From: Azospirillum brasilense
Lineage (GTDB): Bacteria > Pseudomonadota > Alphaproteobacteria > Azospirillales > Azospirillaceae
Assembly (NCBI RefSeq): GCF_001315015.1
Contig: NZ_CP012914.1
Coordinates: 620,001-684,000, forward strand
Length of the DNA: 64,000 nucleotides
Reading direction: 5' to 3'
Of the stretch, positions 18,554 through 27,394 are shown piece by piece. Position 1 is the stretch's first letter, and each line of letters opens with the position of its first letter. Both the position numbers and the translations under genes were made by a program. Below the pieces are notes generated by a model, which did not search any database, was not told where the DNA came from, and saw nothing but the letters and a program-made list of their open reading frames with translations.

Positions 18554-20790
18554 TTGGTGACCTCCGCTTGGTTCATTCCGATCAGGGCTGACGCCGCCTC
18601 AACAGATATCGCGCCGAACACGAGTTCGTTGCTTTGCTCCAGGCGCTTGCGATGCTCTCTTACCCACCCCCAAACATGGGCGACGTAGTCCACGAACTTC
18701 TCTTCCACCAAGAGTTCAAGCGCTTCCAACTCGACAGGGTAGACGCTGAGTAGCCAACGTTCGGTTGGAGTGACGGTGCTCAGTGCCTTCAACTCAGCAA
18801 TGCGAACTGCGATGCCGCGCAACGATCCCTTGTCGAAGCGTGCGTGGCGACAAAGGCCACAGCGCTGTGAACCACATAACTCGCCTTCGACCCGCTCGCT
18901 CTTCGGCTCGATTTCCTCTGGCGGATTGGTTGGGTCCACGCAGCGGGCGCCGCACGCCGATCGAAACGCCGCTAGAAACTTCCTATCCTCCTTGGAGACA
19001 ACCTGCCCAGTTCGGTCAGCAGCCAACCGCAGGATGGTCGGGTCGATCGTCCTGCCGGCCTGAGCTTCGTCAAACCCAGCCTCCATCACCCGTGCGCAGC
19101 CCGCAAACCTTTCCCGAATCTGCGACCGTTGGCGTAGATACCTACGAGTCGTGTTGATCCCCCGGTGGTTGAGCGCGGCCTGAACAGCGAAGATGTCGTT
19201 GCCGGTTCGATTGTATATCCATGCGGCATAAGCATCGCGAAAGTCGCTGGGCGTCAGCGAACCGATACCCTCAATGACCTCGAGCGTCTCACCTCTCCGG
19301 ACAGCCTCGGCGATAGCGAGTTCCTTGAGGTCGTTGAACGGCTGCATGACAATATCGCCACCAGATGGCGTGAACCCCGTAGGATTTCCTTTCCCTCTGG
19401 CAGGAAAAAACAGCCAGGGACACCGCACCTGTTCGTCCAACTCAGCAATGCGTCGCAGGTGCTCCGCAGGTGGCGCCGGCATTCGCCGAAGTGTTGCCAG
19501 TTCCTCCTTAACAATCTCGCGCAAGAGGCGTGTGCGCTCGACCATATACTTGATCACAGCGAACGCCCGGAAGCCTTTTTCGGACTGCATCAGCGAGCGC
19601 GTCTGATGCAGTCGCCGAGTCTTTGGCCTGATTGCCGAGAGCTCGGCCTCCGATGGAACGTCGTACTCGTACGTAATTTCCGGGCCGCTGATGATCATCT
19701 CGGTGATCTCAACGGTCCGCCCGCTTCGCTTCTGCACTGTCTGCCGCCGGCCCTCTCTAAACCAATCGTCCGAGGACACATCGATCGCCCGTGCGGTATC
19801 GACCCAGCCGGTTTCTGCCGTCACGAGTGTGAGGGCCGCCACGGCTTCAAGCGACGTAGGCGCGAACAGACTCCACAGTTCTGACTGTGTTGCCAGAGCA
19901 GAGAACCCCGGTACCCCGTCAATATAGCCCAATCGCTTGATCGCTTGATTGATTCCTTTATCAACTGCAGGCACTTCCCTTGAGATGACGATGCCTCTCA
20001 ACCGTGCTTGGAACCGACGGTGCACAGTGAATAGAATATTGTTGGGTTCGTTCCACTCAGGACCGAACGAGCGGTATTCTCCAGGCAGGTGGGCCTTGGT
20101 CAGTTCAACCAGACCGGACGCCCGTTCAAACCGGTCCAAGATCGCTTGACCAGCCGAGTGGCGCGCGCGCCCCTCCGATAAAGTGCGTTTAGCGGCCTCG
20201 TAGAAATACTTTACTGCGCGTGGCGGAACGTCTTTGTGCACCGCCATCCGACGCGAGGGGGGCCAATCGGGCCACGTCCTAATGTTGCACTGCGCGCGAC
20301 TCATCAGTCGACAAAACCCGCGCCACTGGAAGATCCCACGCTGTTCTGTAGAAGCCCCACTCGTAACGGCACTACGCAGCTCGCTGAGGTAGAGTGCAGC
20401 CACATCATCGTCAATGTCTTTCAGCGATTTAACTATTAGTTTAATTTCTTTCTCTTGTGCGTGCGTGAGGAACCGCCAGAAAGTCCGCAATGTAAACAGT
20501 AGCAAATCATGGGTGTTTGGTGACTTTCCGAACAGGTGCCTCCGGATTGACGGTGCGAGGTCGTGGATGAGTCCCGGATTGCCTACGATGCTGGTTGCTA
20601 CGTTTCCATCCCGGAATTCTTCGAGCCCATGCTCGCGCGGTACGCCCTTGTGGTCCCTCCACGCCCAATCGAGCGGATGCGTCATGGGGCGATGCTCATG
20701 GATCATCGTGACTTTCGACGCTTCCTCTTCCGCTATAGCGGTTTCCGCCAGGGCTCGCTCATCCTCCAGGTGTTTCTCGTAGCGGTTCAT
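18550..20790 (-). CDS. Large tyrosine recombinase, second gene of module (TnpB-like)
   Basis: The start is set at the ATG at 20790 (MNRYEKHLEDER), a few bases after the stop of the preceding gene, with AGGA upstream; an ATG at 20823 would overlap that gene by 29 bases. About 746 residues. The integrase fold is recognisable by AETGWVDTARAIDV, SDFRDAYAAWIYNRTG and ALNHRGINTTRRYL with the nucleophile Tyr. The usual HxxR box reads SDFRDA, so its His is replaced, as can happen in TnpB-type partners. A Cys-rich C-terminal segment (CGSQRCGLCRHARF) may bind zinc. Size and position match TnpB of Tn554-like elements. Confidence 0.75.
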   Translation of the reverse strand: MNRYEKHLEDERALAETAIAEEEASKVTMIHEHRPMTHPLDWAWRDHKGVPREHGLEEFRDGNVATSIVGNPGLIHDLAPSIRRHLFGKSPNTHDLLLFTLRTFWRFLTHAQEKEIKLIVKSLKDIDDDVAALYLSELRSAVTSGASTEQRGIFQWRGFCRLMSRAQCNIRTWPDWPPSRRMAVHKDVPPRAVKYFYEAAKRTLSEGRARHSAGQAILDRFERASGLVELTKAHLPGEYRSFGPEWNEPNNILFTVHRRFQARLRGIVISREVPAVDKGINQAIKRLGYIDGVPGFSALATQSELWSLFAPTSLEAVAALTLVTAETGWVDTARAIDVSSDDWFREGRRQTVQKRSGRTVEITEMIISGPEITYEYDVPSEAELSAIRPKTRRLHQTRSLMQSEKGFRAFAVIKYMVERTRLLREIVKEELATLRRMPAPPAEHLRRIAELDEQVRCPWLFFPARGKGNPTGFTPSGGDIVMQPFNDLKELAIAEAVRRGETLEVIEGIGSLTPSDFRDAYAAWIYNRTGNDIFAVQAALNHRGINTTRRYLRQRSQIRERFAGCARVMEAGFDEAQAGRTIDPTILRLAADRTGQVVSKEDRKFLAAFRSACGARCVDPTNPPEEIEPKSERVEGELCGSQRCGLCRHARFDKGSLRGIAVRIAELKALSTVTPTERWLLSVYPVELEALELLVEEKFVDYVAHVWGWVREHRKRLEQSNELVFGAISVEAASALIGMNQAEVTK

Positions 20791-20794
20791 TGCA

Positions 20795-22063
20795 TCATTC
20801 CATCCTGTCGAGCCAGTTGGCATACTCCCGGTGCGCGCGCGATACCTGGAGTTGAGCGGCCACCCATTTCAGGTACATCTCAGTGGTCTCAGCGCTGATG
20901 TGACCGAGCTGTGGCCTGATCAGTGTGGTGATGACATGGTCGAAATGCGGTTGCACGAGCCCTGCGAGCTCGAGACCACCGCGAGACACCGCTTCGGCCA
21001 TAGGGTAGAGTTCGTCCAGCAGCGTATAGCACGCCCAGGTGTGGCGCCCGAGATGCGGGCTCCACTGCGGCAGAGGCACCGGTCCGACCTTCCACTTCCC
21101 CCAAAAGGTGCGGTAGGCTATAGGTCCGCCGGTGTCCGGGCTTAGGAACAACTCTCGGGGTTCTGCGGCACCCGGGTTCTTGCGCAGGAATGTGCGCAGC
21201 GCGATCTTGCGGCGACCACGCGCGTAATCCTGCAACCTTTCCAGCGCCCTGAGGGATAGTATAATCCGCCGGGGCTTGCCGCGTGCCTCCGGATCGTTAG
21301 GCTTTCGACCGCCCTTCGTGCCGTATTGGACGAGCAGAGTGGCGTCATGATCGTGCGGCCCCGGCTTCTTCACGGGCTGCAGGCAGGAGACCCGCAACCG
21401 CAGAATCTCTTCGGCTCTCAGAGCGGTCCGCAATAACGTCCAGCACATGAGCGCATCAACATTCGCCGTGTGGCTGTCGCGCGTCTGTAGATAGGTCAGC
21501 CACTCCTCAATCGCCGAACGCTCAGGCAGCGACAAATCCCCGGGATCGGGCCGCACGCCCCCGACCAGCCGGCGCCGCGGTGCGGCAGACTTGCGCGGAT
21601 CGGAGGCAACCACCTCCACAACCACTTCAAACGGTCCGCGCTCTTCCGCGTTCGCCGCCCAAGTCAAGAAATCAACGGCTGTGTGGAATCGACCGTTGAT
21701 GGTAGACGGTGCAAGCCTCCCGCAGACCATCGGATTAACGTACCGGTCGAGTACCCCTTGGTAGTCGAGTTCCCGCCAGTTGATTCGGCGGCGCTCGCAA
21801 TGCGTGATAAAGTGCTCAATCTGTCGGCCGTAAGTCACTATCGAGCCGTCGCTCGGAATGCGTTTCCGGGCGTAAGCACTTGGGGCGTGCGCCTCGCAGT
21901 TTTCATTTCCGCGAATCCATCGTCCCCTCCCGATGTCCATGAGGTATTGCGACGCTGGCGCATGACACTGGTAATTTCGATCGTATAGGACCGGAATCCG
22001 CGCCAAGTCCTGAGTGCCAATAGTCGTCGCCCGCAGTTTGCACGGCATAATTATGAAGGCCAT
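20795..22063 (-). CDS. Tyrosine recombinase, first gene of module (TnpA/GmtY-like)
   Basis: About 422 residues from the ATG at 22063, chosen because AAGGGGGG lies just upstream; an in-frame ATG at 22108 lacks such a site. The protein has a SAM-like core-binding N-terminal region and a standard catalytic domain: LLRTALRAEEILRLRV (first Arg), SPHLGRHTWACY (HxxR) and QLGHISAETTEMYL (His and nucleophile Tyr). All key residues are present. It begins the four-gene recombinase operon; only 63 bases separate its start from the IS5-type element beyond, so the element end must lie close by. Confidence 0.82.
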   Translation of the reverse strand: MAFIIMPCKLRATTIGTQDLARIPVLYDRNYQCHAPASQYLMDIGRGRWIRGNENCEAHAPSAYARKRIPSDGSIVTYGRQIEHFITHCERRRINWRELDYQGVLDRYVNPMVCGRLAPSTINGRFHTAVDFLTWAANAEERGPFEVVVEVVASDPRKSAAPRRRLVGGVRPDPGDLSLPERSAIEEWLTYLQTRDSHTANVDALMCWTLLRTALRAEEILRLRVSCLQPVKKPGPHDHDATLLVQYGTKGGRKPNDPEARGKPRRIILSLRALERLQDYARGRRKIALRTFLRKNPGAAEPRELFLSPDTGGPIAYRTFWGKWKVGPVPLPQWSPHLGRHTWACYTLLDELYPMAEAVSRGGLELAGLVQPHFDHVITTLIRPQLGHISAETTEMYLKWVAAQLQVSRAHREYANWLDRME

Positions 22064-22122
22064 GGTGCCCCCCTTGGTTCGAGTATATGGCATCAAGTTT
22101 TGTTCCACATGTCGACAACGCT

Positions 22123-22126
22123 TTAG
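22123..22126. repeat. 4-bp target duplication of outer IS5-type element (right copy 26360-26363)
   Basis: TTAG directly precedes the left end (22127) and directly follows the right end (26359) of the second IS5-type element. IS5-family elements favour YTAG-like 4-bp targets. Confidence 0.75.
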
Positions 22127-22141
22127 CAGGCTGCTGAAAAA

Positions 22142-22308
22142 CTACCAGCGATGAGCCTTGATCTGGATTTTGTCGCTGTGGTGGATGCTGATTTCGACTT
22201 CAAGGCTGCCATCCTCGGCCAGTTCGGCCGTGCCGGTGCCGCGGATGGGGGTCATCTCGTTGTCGCCCTCGAAATCGAAGAAGATGCTGCTGATGCTGGT
22301 CTCGCACT
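22142..22308 (-). pseudogene. Passenger protein of IS5-type element, C-terminal part
   Basis: The C-terminal half of a 108-residue acidic protein, reading ECETSISSIFFDFEGDNEM and ending KIQIKAHRW before a TAG. The N-terminal half is at 25047-25202. Excising the IS1380 and IS630 elements with one CTAG copy joins QAGL to ECETS in frame. I recognise the EPAYIRFD...GKMVFG...EGDNEM pattern as a small uncharacterised protein seen in many genomes; no function is known to me. Confidence 0.7.
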
Positions 22309-22312
22309 CTAG

Positions 22313-23902
22313 CCCGGATCATTCATCAGCGTTTTGGAACGGCGGTCCGAAGGCGCGTCGATGGGTGGCGCCAACGGCGCGGCATGACGGGGCTCAAGGG
22401 TTGCGGGGACAGGTTCGTTCGGGGGCACGCCGCCCCTGCGGTTACGGCGGCAACTTCGCGGTACGGGCGGCCAGCATCGCCAGGCTTTCCTGGTAGGGGA
22501 AGCCGGCCGGCAATGACACCTTGATGCGGGTCACCATCTCGGTGACCCGCGCCGCCACCTTGATGAGGCCGAGGCGCAGCGTGTCGAACTGCGCCTCGCG
22601 CCAGAACGACGCCTTCGGCGCCAAGCTGCGCAAGGTGTGCAGCAGCCAGTAGGCGGCGGTGTGGATGAGCAGCCGGAACTGGTTGGCCGTGGCCTTGCTG
22701 CACGACGTCCGGTCGGAGGCGAGGTGCAGCTTGTGCGCCTTGATCAGGTTCTCCATCTGCCCGCGCGCGCAATAGGTGGTCTCGTACAGCGCCTTGGCCG
22801 TGCCGGTCAGGTTAGTGACGATGAAGCGCGTATCGGTGCCTTGGGCCGACGCCTCGACGCGGGCGATGACCCGGCGCTCGACCTTCCAGGAGCGGGCGGC
22901 ATAACGGAACTCGCCGAAGCGGCGCACTTTGTCCACCTCCCCAGCCACCCGGCCCATCGCGGCGTCCTCGGCGAGGGCCGTGACGCGCCCGAGCAGGACG
23001 GTGTTGCCGCCCAGGCCGAAGATGTAGCCGACGCGGTTGCGCTCGCACCAACTCATCGCTTCGTGGCGGCCGTAATGGCTGTCGCCGCGCACCAGGATAT
23101 CGACGCGCGGCCAGCGGGCGCGGATGGCCCGCACGACATGGCGCAGCACCAATGCCACCTCGGTACCGTCCGGCGTTTTGCCGGGCCGCAGAATGACGGC
23201 GACCGGCTTGCCGGTGGTCGCCTCGTAGATGTGCATCGGCAGGAAGCAGCGCCCGTCGTAATGGGCGTGGAAGAGGGACAGCTGCTGGGCGCCGTGGACG
23301 CGGTCCTCGGTGTCGTCGATGTCCAGCACGAGGCGCCGCGGCACCGTGACGAAGCTATCGCAGAACAGCTCCACCATGGCGGCCATCATGCGCTTGAGCG
23401 CCACCGGACCGGGCAGATTCTCCAGGCGGCTGATGGTCGGCTGCGAGCACAGGTCGCCCCCGCTCTCGGGAAGTCGGCCGACCGCCATCTTGAAGGCGGG
23501 ATCGCTGCGCAGGGCGTCGCAGTCGTTGGCGTCGGCGTACCCGGCGGCGATCAGCAGGGCGCGGAAGCGGATCATCTCCGCCAGCGTGTGCCGGACGCGC
23601 TCGGGAGCGCGCGGGTCCTCGATGCAGCGCGCCAGGCGCTCGCAGACCCCAAGCCGCCGATCGATCTCGGCCAGCAGCAGGACGCCGGCGTCGGAGGTGA
23701 GACGGCCGCCATCGAAGGCGGCGTGAACCGGCTTGCCGGCAACCGGTGACAAGCCGGGCAGAACCCCGGTACTCTCGGCCATGGCGGGCGTGAACTCCGT
23801 TGATCCGTGGTGAGACTGCTTCAGCACCAGAATCATACACGAAGTCAGCGGCTTAACCTCGCGCCCGCCACCCCCAGCTTCAGCTCTGGTGAATTATCCG
23901 GG
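22313..23902 (-). mobile_element. IS1380-family insertion sequence
   Basis: Inverted repeats: CCCGGATCATTCATCAG from 22313 and, on the minus strand from 23902, CCCGGATAATTCACCAG (15 of 17 identical). The left flank is CTAG (22309-22312); the right flank CTAG is itself split after CTA by the IS630 insertion (CTA 23903-23905, TAG 25044-25046). IS1380-family elements make 4-5 bp duplications, which fits. Confidence 0.88.
22442..23836 (-). CDS. IS1380-family transposase
   Basis: A 464-residue DDE transposase of normal length for the family. Characteristic segments are FDGGRLTSDAGVLLLAEIDR near the N-terminus, LCSQPTISRLENLP, the first Asp in LVLDIDDTEDRVHG, the second in DILVRGDSHYGRHEAM, and CARGQMENLIKAHKLHLASD with the catalytic Glu region. 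The frame is intact, so this copy may be active. It sits inside the passenger gene of the outer IS5-type element. Confidence 0.92.
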   Translation of the reverse strand: MILVLKQSHHGSTEFTPAMAESTGVLPGLSPVAGKPVHAAFDGGRLTSDAGVLLLAEIDRRLGVCERLARCIEDPRAPERVRHTLAEMIRFRALLIAAGYADANDCDALRSDPAFKMAVGRLPESGGDLCSQPTISRLENLPGPVALKRMMAAMVELFCDSFVTVPRRLVLDIDDTEDRVHGAQQLSLFHAHYDGRCFLPMHIYEATTGKPVAVILRPGKTPDGTEVALVLRHVVRAIRARWPRVDILVRGDSHYGRHEAMSWCERNRVGYIFGLGGNTVLLGRVTALAEDAAMGRVAGEVDKVRRFGEFRYAARSWKVERRVIARVEASAQGTDTRFIVTNLTGTAKALYETTYCARGQMENLIKAHKLHLASDRTSCSKATANQFRLLIHTAAYWLLHTLRSLAPKASFWREAQFDTLRLGLIKVAARVTEMVTRIKVSLPAGFPYQESLAMLAARTAKLPP

Positions 23903-23905
23903 CTA

Positions 23906-25043
23906 GTGCACTGACTCATTCAGAAGGTGCAGGCAACCGATCGAGTTTGGCGAAGATGGTGTCGGCGGGCTTGGTCCAGACGAAGGGCTTGGCCGCCTTG
24001 TTGTGCGCGCGGATGTAGCGTGCGATGGCGTCCTGGAGATCGGCCACGGACTTGAAGACGCCGCGTCGGATGCTTCGGCGGGTGATGATCGAGAAGAAGC
24101 CCTCGACGGCGTTGATCCAGGAGGCGGACTTGGGCGTGAAATGGAACACCCAACGGGGATGATCAGCCAGCCAGTCCAGCACCTTCGGGTGCGTGTGGGT
24201 GGCGTAGTTGTCGACGATGGCGTGGATCACTTTGCCCGCCGGGACGGCGCGTTCCACGGCGGCGAGGAACTTGATGAACTCCTTGTGGGTGTGCTTGGGC
24301 ATGCAGCGCCCGACCACGGTGCCGTCCAGCGTGTTCAGCGCAGCGAACAGCGTGGTGGTGCCGTTGCGCTTGTAGTCGTGCGTCATCGTCCCGCACTTGC
24401 CGGGCTTCAGCGGCAAGCCGGGCTGGGTGCGGTCAAGCGCCTGGATCTGGCTCTTCTCGTCGATGGACAGCACCACCGCATGGCAGGGCGGGTCCATGTA
24501 AAGCCCGACAATATCCTCGACCTTGGCCGCGAAGGCCGGATCGCTGGAGCGTTTGAAGGTGCGCAGGCGAAGCGGTTGAAGGCGGTTGGCCTCCCAGATG
24601 CGCTGTACGGCGCGCAGGCTGATGCCGATCGTCTTGGCCATGGCCCGGCCTGTCCAGTGGGTGACGGCGCCAGGCGGTTCCGAACAGGTCAGCGCCAGCA
24701 CCTTGGCCACCGTCGTGGTGGGCAGCGGTGCCCGGCCGGGCTTGCGCGTCTTGTCGCGCAGCAGACCATCGACGCCCTGTTCGGCGTAGCGCACCTGCCA
24801 GCGCCACACCGCTGGGCGGCTGACACCGGCCCGGCGCGCCACCTCCTGCACGGGCAGCCGGTCGGCCGAGAGCACAATGATGTTTGCCCGCTGGATATGC
24901 TTGAGCGGGCGGTTGCGGTCGCCGAGGAGCACAGCCAAGCGCGCGCGGTCCTCCGGTCCAACGATGACGCTAACGGTCTGGGCCATGCCGATAGAATCGC
25001 ACGTCGGCGGCCCTCTATGAATCCTATGTCTGCGTCAGTGCAC
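23906..25043 (-). mobile_element. IS630-family insertion sequence
   Basis: The 1,138-bp element starts GTGCACTGAC at 23906 and ends with the complement at 25043. It is flanked by TA on both sides (23904-23905 and 25044-25045), the fixed target duplication of the IS630/Tc1 group. It lies inside the CTAG target duplication of the neighbouring IS1380 element, so it arrived later. Confidence 0.9.
23916..24986 (-). CDS. IS630-family transposase
   Basis: A 356-residue IS630 transposase. The N-terminal helix-turn-helix reads LPVQEVARRAGVSRPAVWRW; the DDE domain has AVVLSIDEKSQIQAL (first Asp), VIHAIVDNYATHTH (second Asp) and FHFTPKSASWINAVEGFFSI with the catalytic Glu. The frame is intact and full length. 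This copy differs from the IS630-type tail at the start of the window, which lacks this C-terminus. Confidence 0.93.
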   Translation of the reverse strand: MAQTVSVIVGPEDRARLAVLLGDRNRPLKHIQRANIIVLSADRLPVQEVARRAGVSRPAVWRWQVRYAEQGVDGLLRDKTRKPGRAPLPTTTVAKVLALTCSEPPGAVTHWTGRAMAKTIGISLRAVQRIWEANRLQPLRLRTFKRSSDPAFAAKVEDIVGLYMDPPCHAVVLSIDEKSQIQALDRTQPGLPLKPGKCGTMTHDYKRNGTTTLFAALNTLDGTVVGRCMPKHTHKEFIKFLAAVERAVPAGKVIHAIVDNYATHTHPKVLDWLADHPRWVFHFTPKSASWINAVEGFFSIITRRSIRRGVFKSVADLQDAIARYIRAHNKAAKPFVWTKPADTIFAKLDRLPAPSE

Positions 25044-25046
25044 TAG

Positions 25047-25202
25047 GCCAGCCTGAAGAGCGCCGAACACCATCTTGCCGCGGCCGTCCTCGTCGAAACG
25101 GATGTAGGCCGGCTCGACCAGATTGAGATTGGCACAGTCCCACTGGTCGGCTTCGGTGAGGCGCCACTTGCCGAGCACCTTGCAACGTCGTGCCGTCGTC
25201 AT
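25047..25202 (-). pseudogene. Passenger protein of IS5-type element, N-terminal part
   Basis: The N-terminal half of the 108-residue passenger: MTTARRCKVLGKWRLTEADQ through VEPAYIRFDEDGRGKMVFGALQAGL. Its ATG (25202-25200) overlaps the transposase stop as ATGA, which suggests translational coupling and that the gene belongs to the element. It is interrupted by the IS1380/IS630 nest and resumes at 22308. It is small, acidic and has no signal peptide. Function unknown. Confidence 0.72.
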
Positions 25203-26285
25203 GGCGCCGCCTCCAGCAACTTGGGCAGCCGGATCAGGTTGTAGGCCGGCGTGGCGAAGGTGAAGGCCCAGCCCACCTGGGCGGTGCCGCGGAAGCGGCT
25301 CTTGCGATGACCAGCCACCGTCTTGACCCAGCCGAACACCTCCTCAATGCGCTTGCGGCAGCGTCGGCTCACCTCGTAGCCGGAATGCCGGGTGGTGCGC
25401 GCGTCGATGCGCGAACGCCGCCTCGACGTGTTCTGCCACATGCGGCGTGGCCTTGAGCGCGCTTAGGTCGGCCACGAAATCGGCCGTATCGTAGCCCGTG
25501 TCGGCGCCCACCGTGATGCGGTGCCGGCCCTCCAGTGCGCCGACCAAGTCCAGCGCGGCGATCCGCTCAGCGGTGCCGCTGGCCTGCGTCAGCCTCGCCC
25601 CGACCACCAAGCAGTTCCGGTTCTCCATCAGCACGTGGCCCATGAAGCTGAGCTTGGCCTCCTTGCCGCGTCCTTTGCGGAACAGCTTGGCCTCGGGATC
25701 GGTCACGCTGGCGTGCGTGTCGTTGCTGCGCCGCTCGCCATGGAAGTTCCGTTCGCCGTTGCGCCCCGGCCCCGGCGGCTCGTCACTCCCGTCCTTGGGA
25801 CGGAAGCTCTTCATGCTGGCCCATGCCTCGACCAGGGTGCCGTCCACTGAGAAGTGCTCGTCCGAAAGCAGGCCCTTGATCTTGGCGTGCGCGACCACGG
25901 CACCGAGGAAAGCACCGGCCACGTCGCCGGCGAGCAGGCGGTCGCGGTTCTTGGTGAAGACCGTCGGATGCCAGACCGGATCGTCCACGCCCAGCCCGAC
26001 GAACCAGCAGAACAGCAGGTTGAAGTCGATCTGCTCGGCGAGCTGGCGTTCCGAGCGGATCGAGTAGAAGGCTTGCAGCAGCAGCGCCTTGAGCACCTGT
26101 TCGGGTGGGATGGGCGGCCGCCCGGTGCTGGCGTAAAGCCCGGCGAACGCCGCGCCCATGCCAGCCAGCACCTCGTCGACCACCGCCCAGATCGCCCGCA
26201 GCGGATGCTTCGCCGGAATCCGCTCCTCCAGCGAGACGTAGCTGAACATCGCGCCCTGGTGCGACTGCCGTCCGCGCATCCCCAT
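25199..26285 (-). pseudogene. IS5-family transposase with one frameshift
   Basis: The first part (26285 to about 25435) reads MFSYVSLEERIPAKHPLRAI, GLYASTGRPPIPPEQVLKAL, FSVDGTLVEAWAS (first Asp) and GADTGYDTADFV (second Asp). The catalytic-Glu part, RKRIEEVFGWVKTVAG, is in another frame (25441-25199). A natural protein would read TPHVAQNTSRRRSRIDARTTRH across the break, which needs one more C near 25435; the sequence GTGGCAGAAC looks like GTGGCCAGAAC with one base lost. So this is a single-base deletion, not a programmed shift. The element cannot make its own transposase. Confidence 0.8.
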
Positions 26286-26372
26286 GACCTCGCCTGACCA
26301 CCACAGGGCAAGCGAATCACAACCATGCCGCGCCGGGAAGGGTGTTTTTCAGCAGCCTGTTAGAGCGTTTAT

Positions 26373-27104
26373 TTGCCCCCCCAAAAGAAAATCAATTTCC
26401 GCTGGCTGAAGGCACCGGGAGAGACCTATGGCCGGTCGCCGGTCATGAAGGCGTTGCCCGACATCAAGACCGCCAACAAGGTGGTCGAGCTGGTGCTGAA
26501 GAACGCCTCCGTCGCCGTCACCGGCATCTGGCAGGCCGACGACGACGGGGTGCTGAACCCCGCGACGATCCGGCTGGTGCCGGGGACGATCATTCCCAAG
26601 GCGGTGGGGTCGGCCGGGCTGACGCCGCTCGCCAACCCCGGGCGGTTCGACGTGTCGCAGCTCGTGCTCGACGACCTGCGGGCGCGCATCCGCCACGCGC
26701 TGCTCGCCGACCGGCTGGGGCCGCTGGACCAGCCGCGCATGACCGCGACCGAGGTGGTCGAACGCTCCGCCGAGATGGCCCGGCTGCTCGGCGCGACCTA
26801 TGGGCGGCTCCAGGCGGAGCTGCTGACCCCGCTGGTGCTGCGCGCCGTCGGCATCCTACGCCGCCGCGGCGAGATTCCGGACATCGCGGTCGACGGGCGC
26901 ACGGTCGCTCTGCAGCACCGCTCGCCGCTGGCCCAGGCGCAGGCGCAGCGGGACGTCCAGGCAACGCTGCGCTGGCTGGATACCGCGCGGCAGCTCGGAC
27001 CGGAGGCGCTGTCCGCGGTGGACGTCGCGGCGACCGCGCGCTGGCTGGGCGAGGCCTTCGGCGTGCCCGCCAAACTGGTGCGGGCGGAGGCGCCTCATGG
27101 CTGA
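26373..27104 (+). pseudogene. Phage portal (head-tail connector) protein, N-terminus missing
   Basis: The frame corresponds to the C-terminal part of a podovirus portal (bacteriophage head-to-tail connecting protein family): FRWLKAPGETYGRSPVMKAL, then DIKTANKVVELVLKNASVAV and later a helical QAQAQRDVQATLRWLD region. A full portal of this family has roughly 500 residues or more; only about 240 remain. Recognisable portal sequence begins near 26,394, just right of the TTAG target duplication at 26,360. A TTG at 26373 is only a formal start. The loss of the N-terminus coincides with the edge of the mobile island, so insertion or deletion there broke the prophage. It overlaps the next gene by 8 bases. 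Confidence 0.75.
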
Positions 27105-27369
27105 TCCGGCGGATTGGAACAACGGCGGCTGGGCTTGGCTGGAGGGCATGACGCCCACCGAGGCGGTTCCGGCCGGCGATCCGGCGCCCAGCTTCGCCCG
27201 CTGCTTCGCCGGGCCGGACGGGGCGCGGGTGCTGGCCACGCTGAGGGCCATGACGCTGGACCGCACGCTCGGCCCCGACGCCTCCGACGCCGCGCTGCGC
27301 GACCTGGAGGGCCAGCGCCGTCTGGTCGCCCTCATCCTCGCCTTGACCGCCCGTGGGCAGGGCGCCTGA
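27097..27369 (+). CDS. Small phage protein between portal and scaffold, Bbp19-like
   Basis: A 90-residue protein starting at ATG 27097, overlapping the portal stop. The C-terminal half, RVLATLRAMTLDRTLGP...LRDLEGQRRLVALILAL, is helical. Podovirus-like prophages commonly carry a small gene of this size here (Bbp19-type). Its function is not known; a head-assembly role is inferred from position only. Confidence 0.6.
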   Translation: MADPADWNNGGWAWLEGMTPTEAVPAGDPAPSFARCFAGPDGARVLATLRAMTLDRTLGPDASDAALRDLEGQRRLVALILALTARGQGA

Positions 27370-27394
27370 GTCTTTCATCAATAAGGAGCTATCC

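Larger units (their letters stand above)
22127..26359 (-). mobile_element. IS5-family element with passenger gene, disrupted by two further ISs
   Basis: Ends are perfect 16-bp inverted repeats: CAGGCTGCTGAAAAAC at 22127 and its complement at 26344-26359, flanked by TTAG on both sides. Inside on the minus strand are an IS5-family transposase (25199-26285, frameshifted) and a small passenger gene overlapping its stop. The passenger is split by an IS1380 element (22313-23902) and an IS630 element (23906-25043). Subtracting both and one target duplication leaves about 1.5 kb, a plausible size. Confidence 0.85.

Noticed and set aside
15963-22063. Reading the recombinases as a classic RIT (recombinase in trio) element
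   Set aside because: RIT genes encode proteins of about 300-400 residues and have no fourth small gene. Two recombinases here are over 700 residues and a coiled-coil partner is present, closer to Tn554-like sets.
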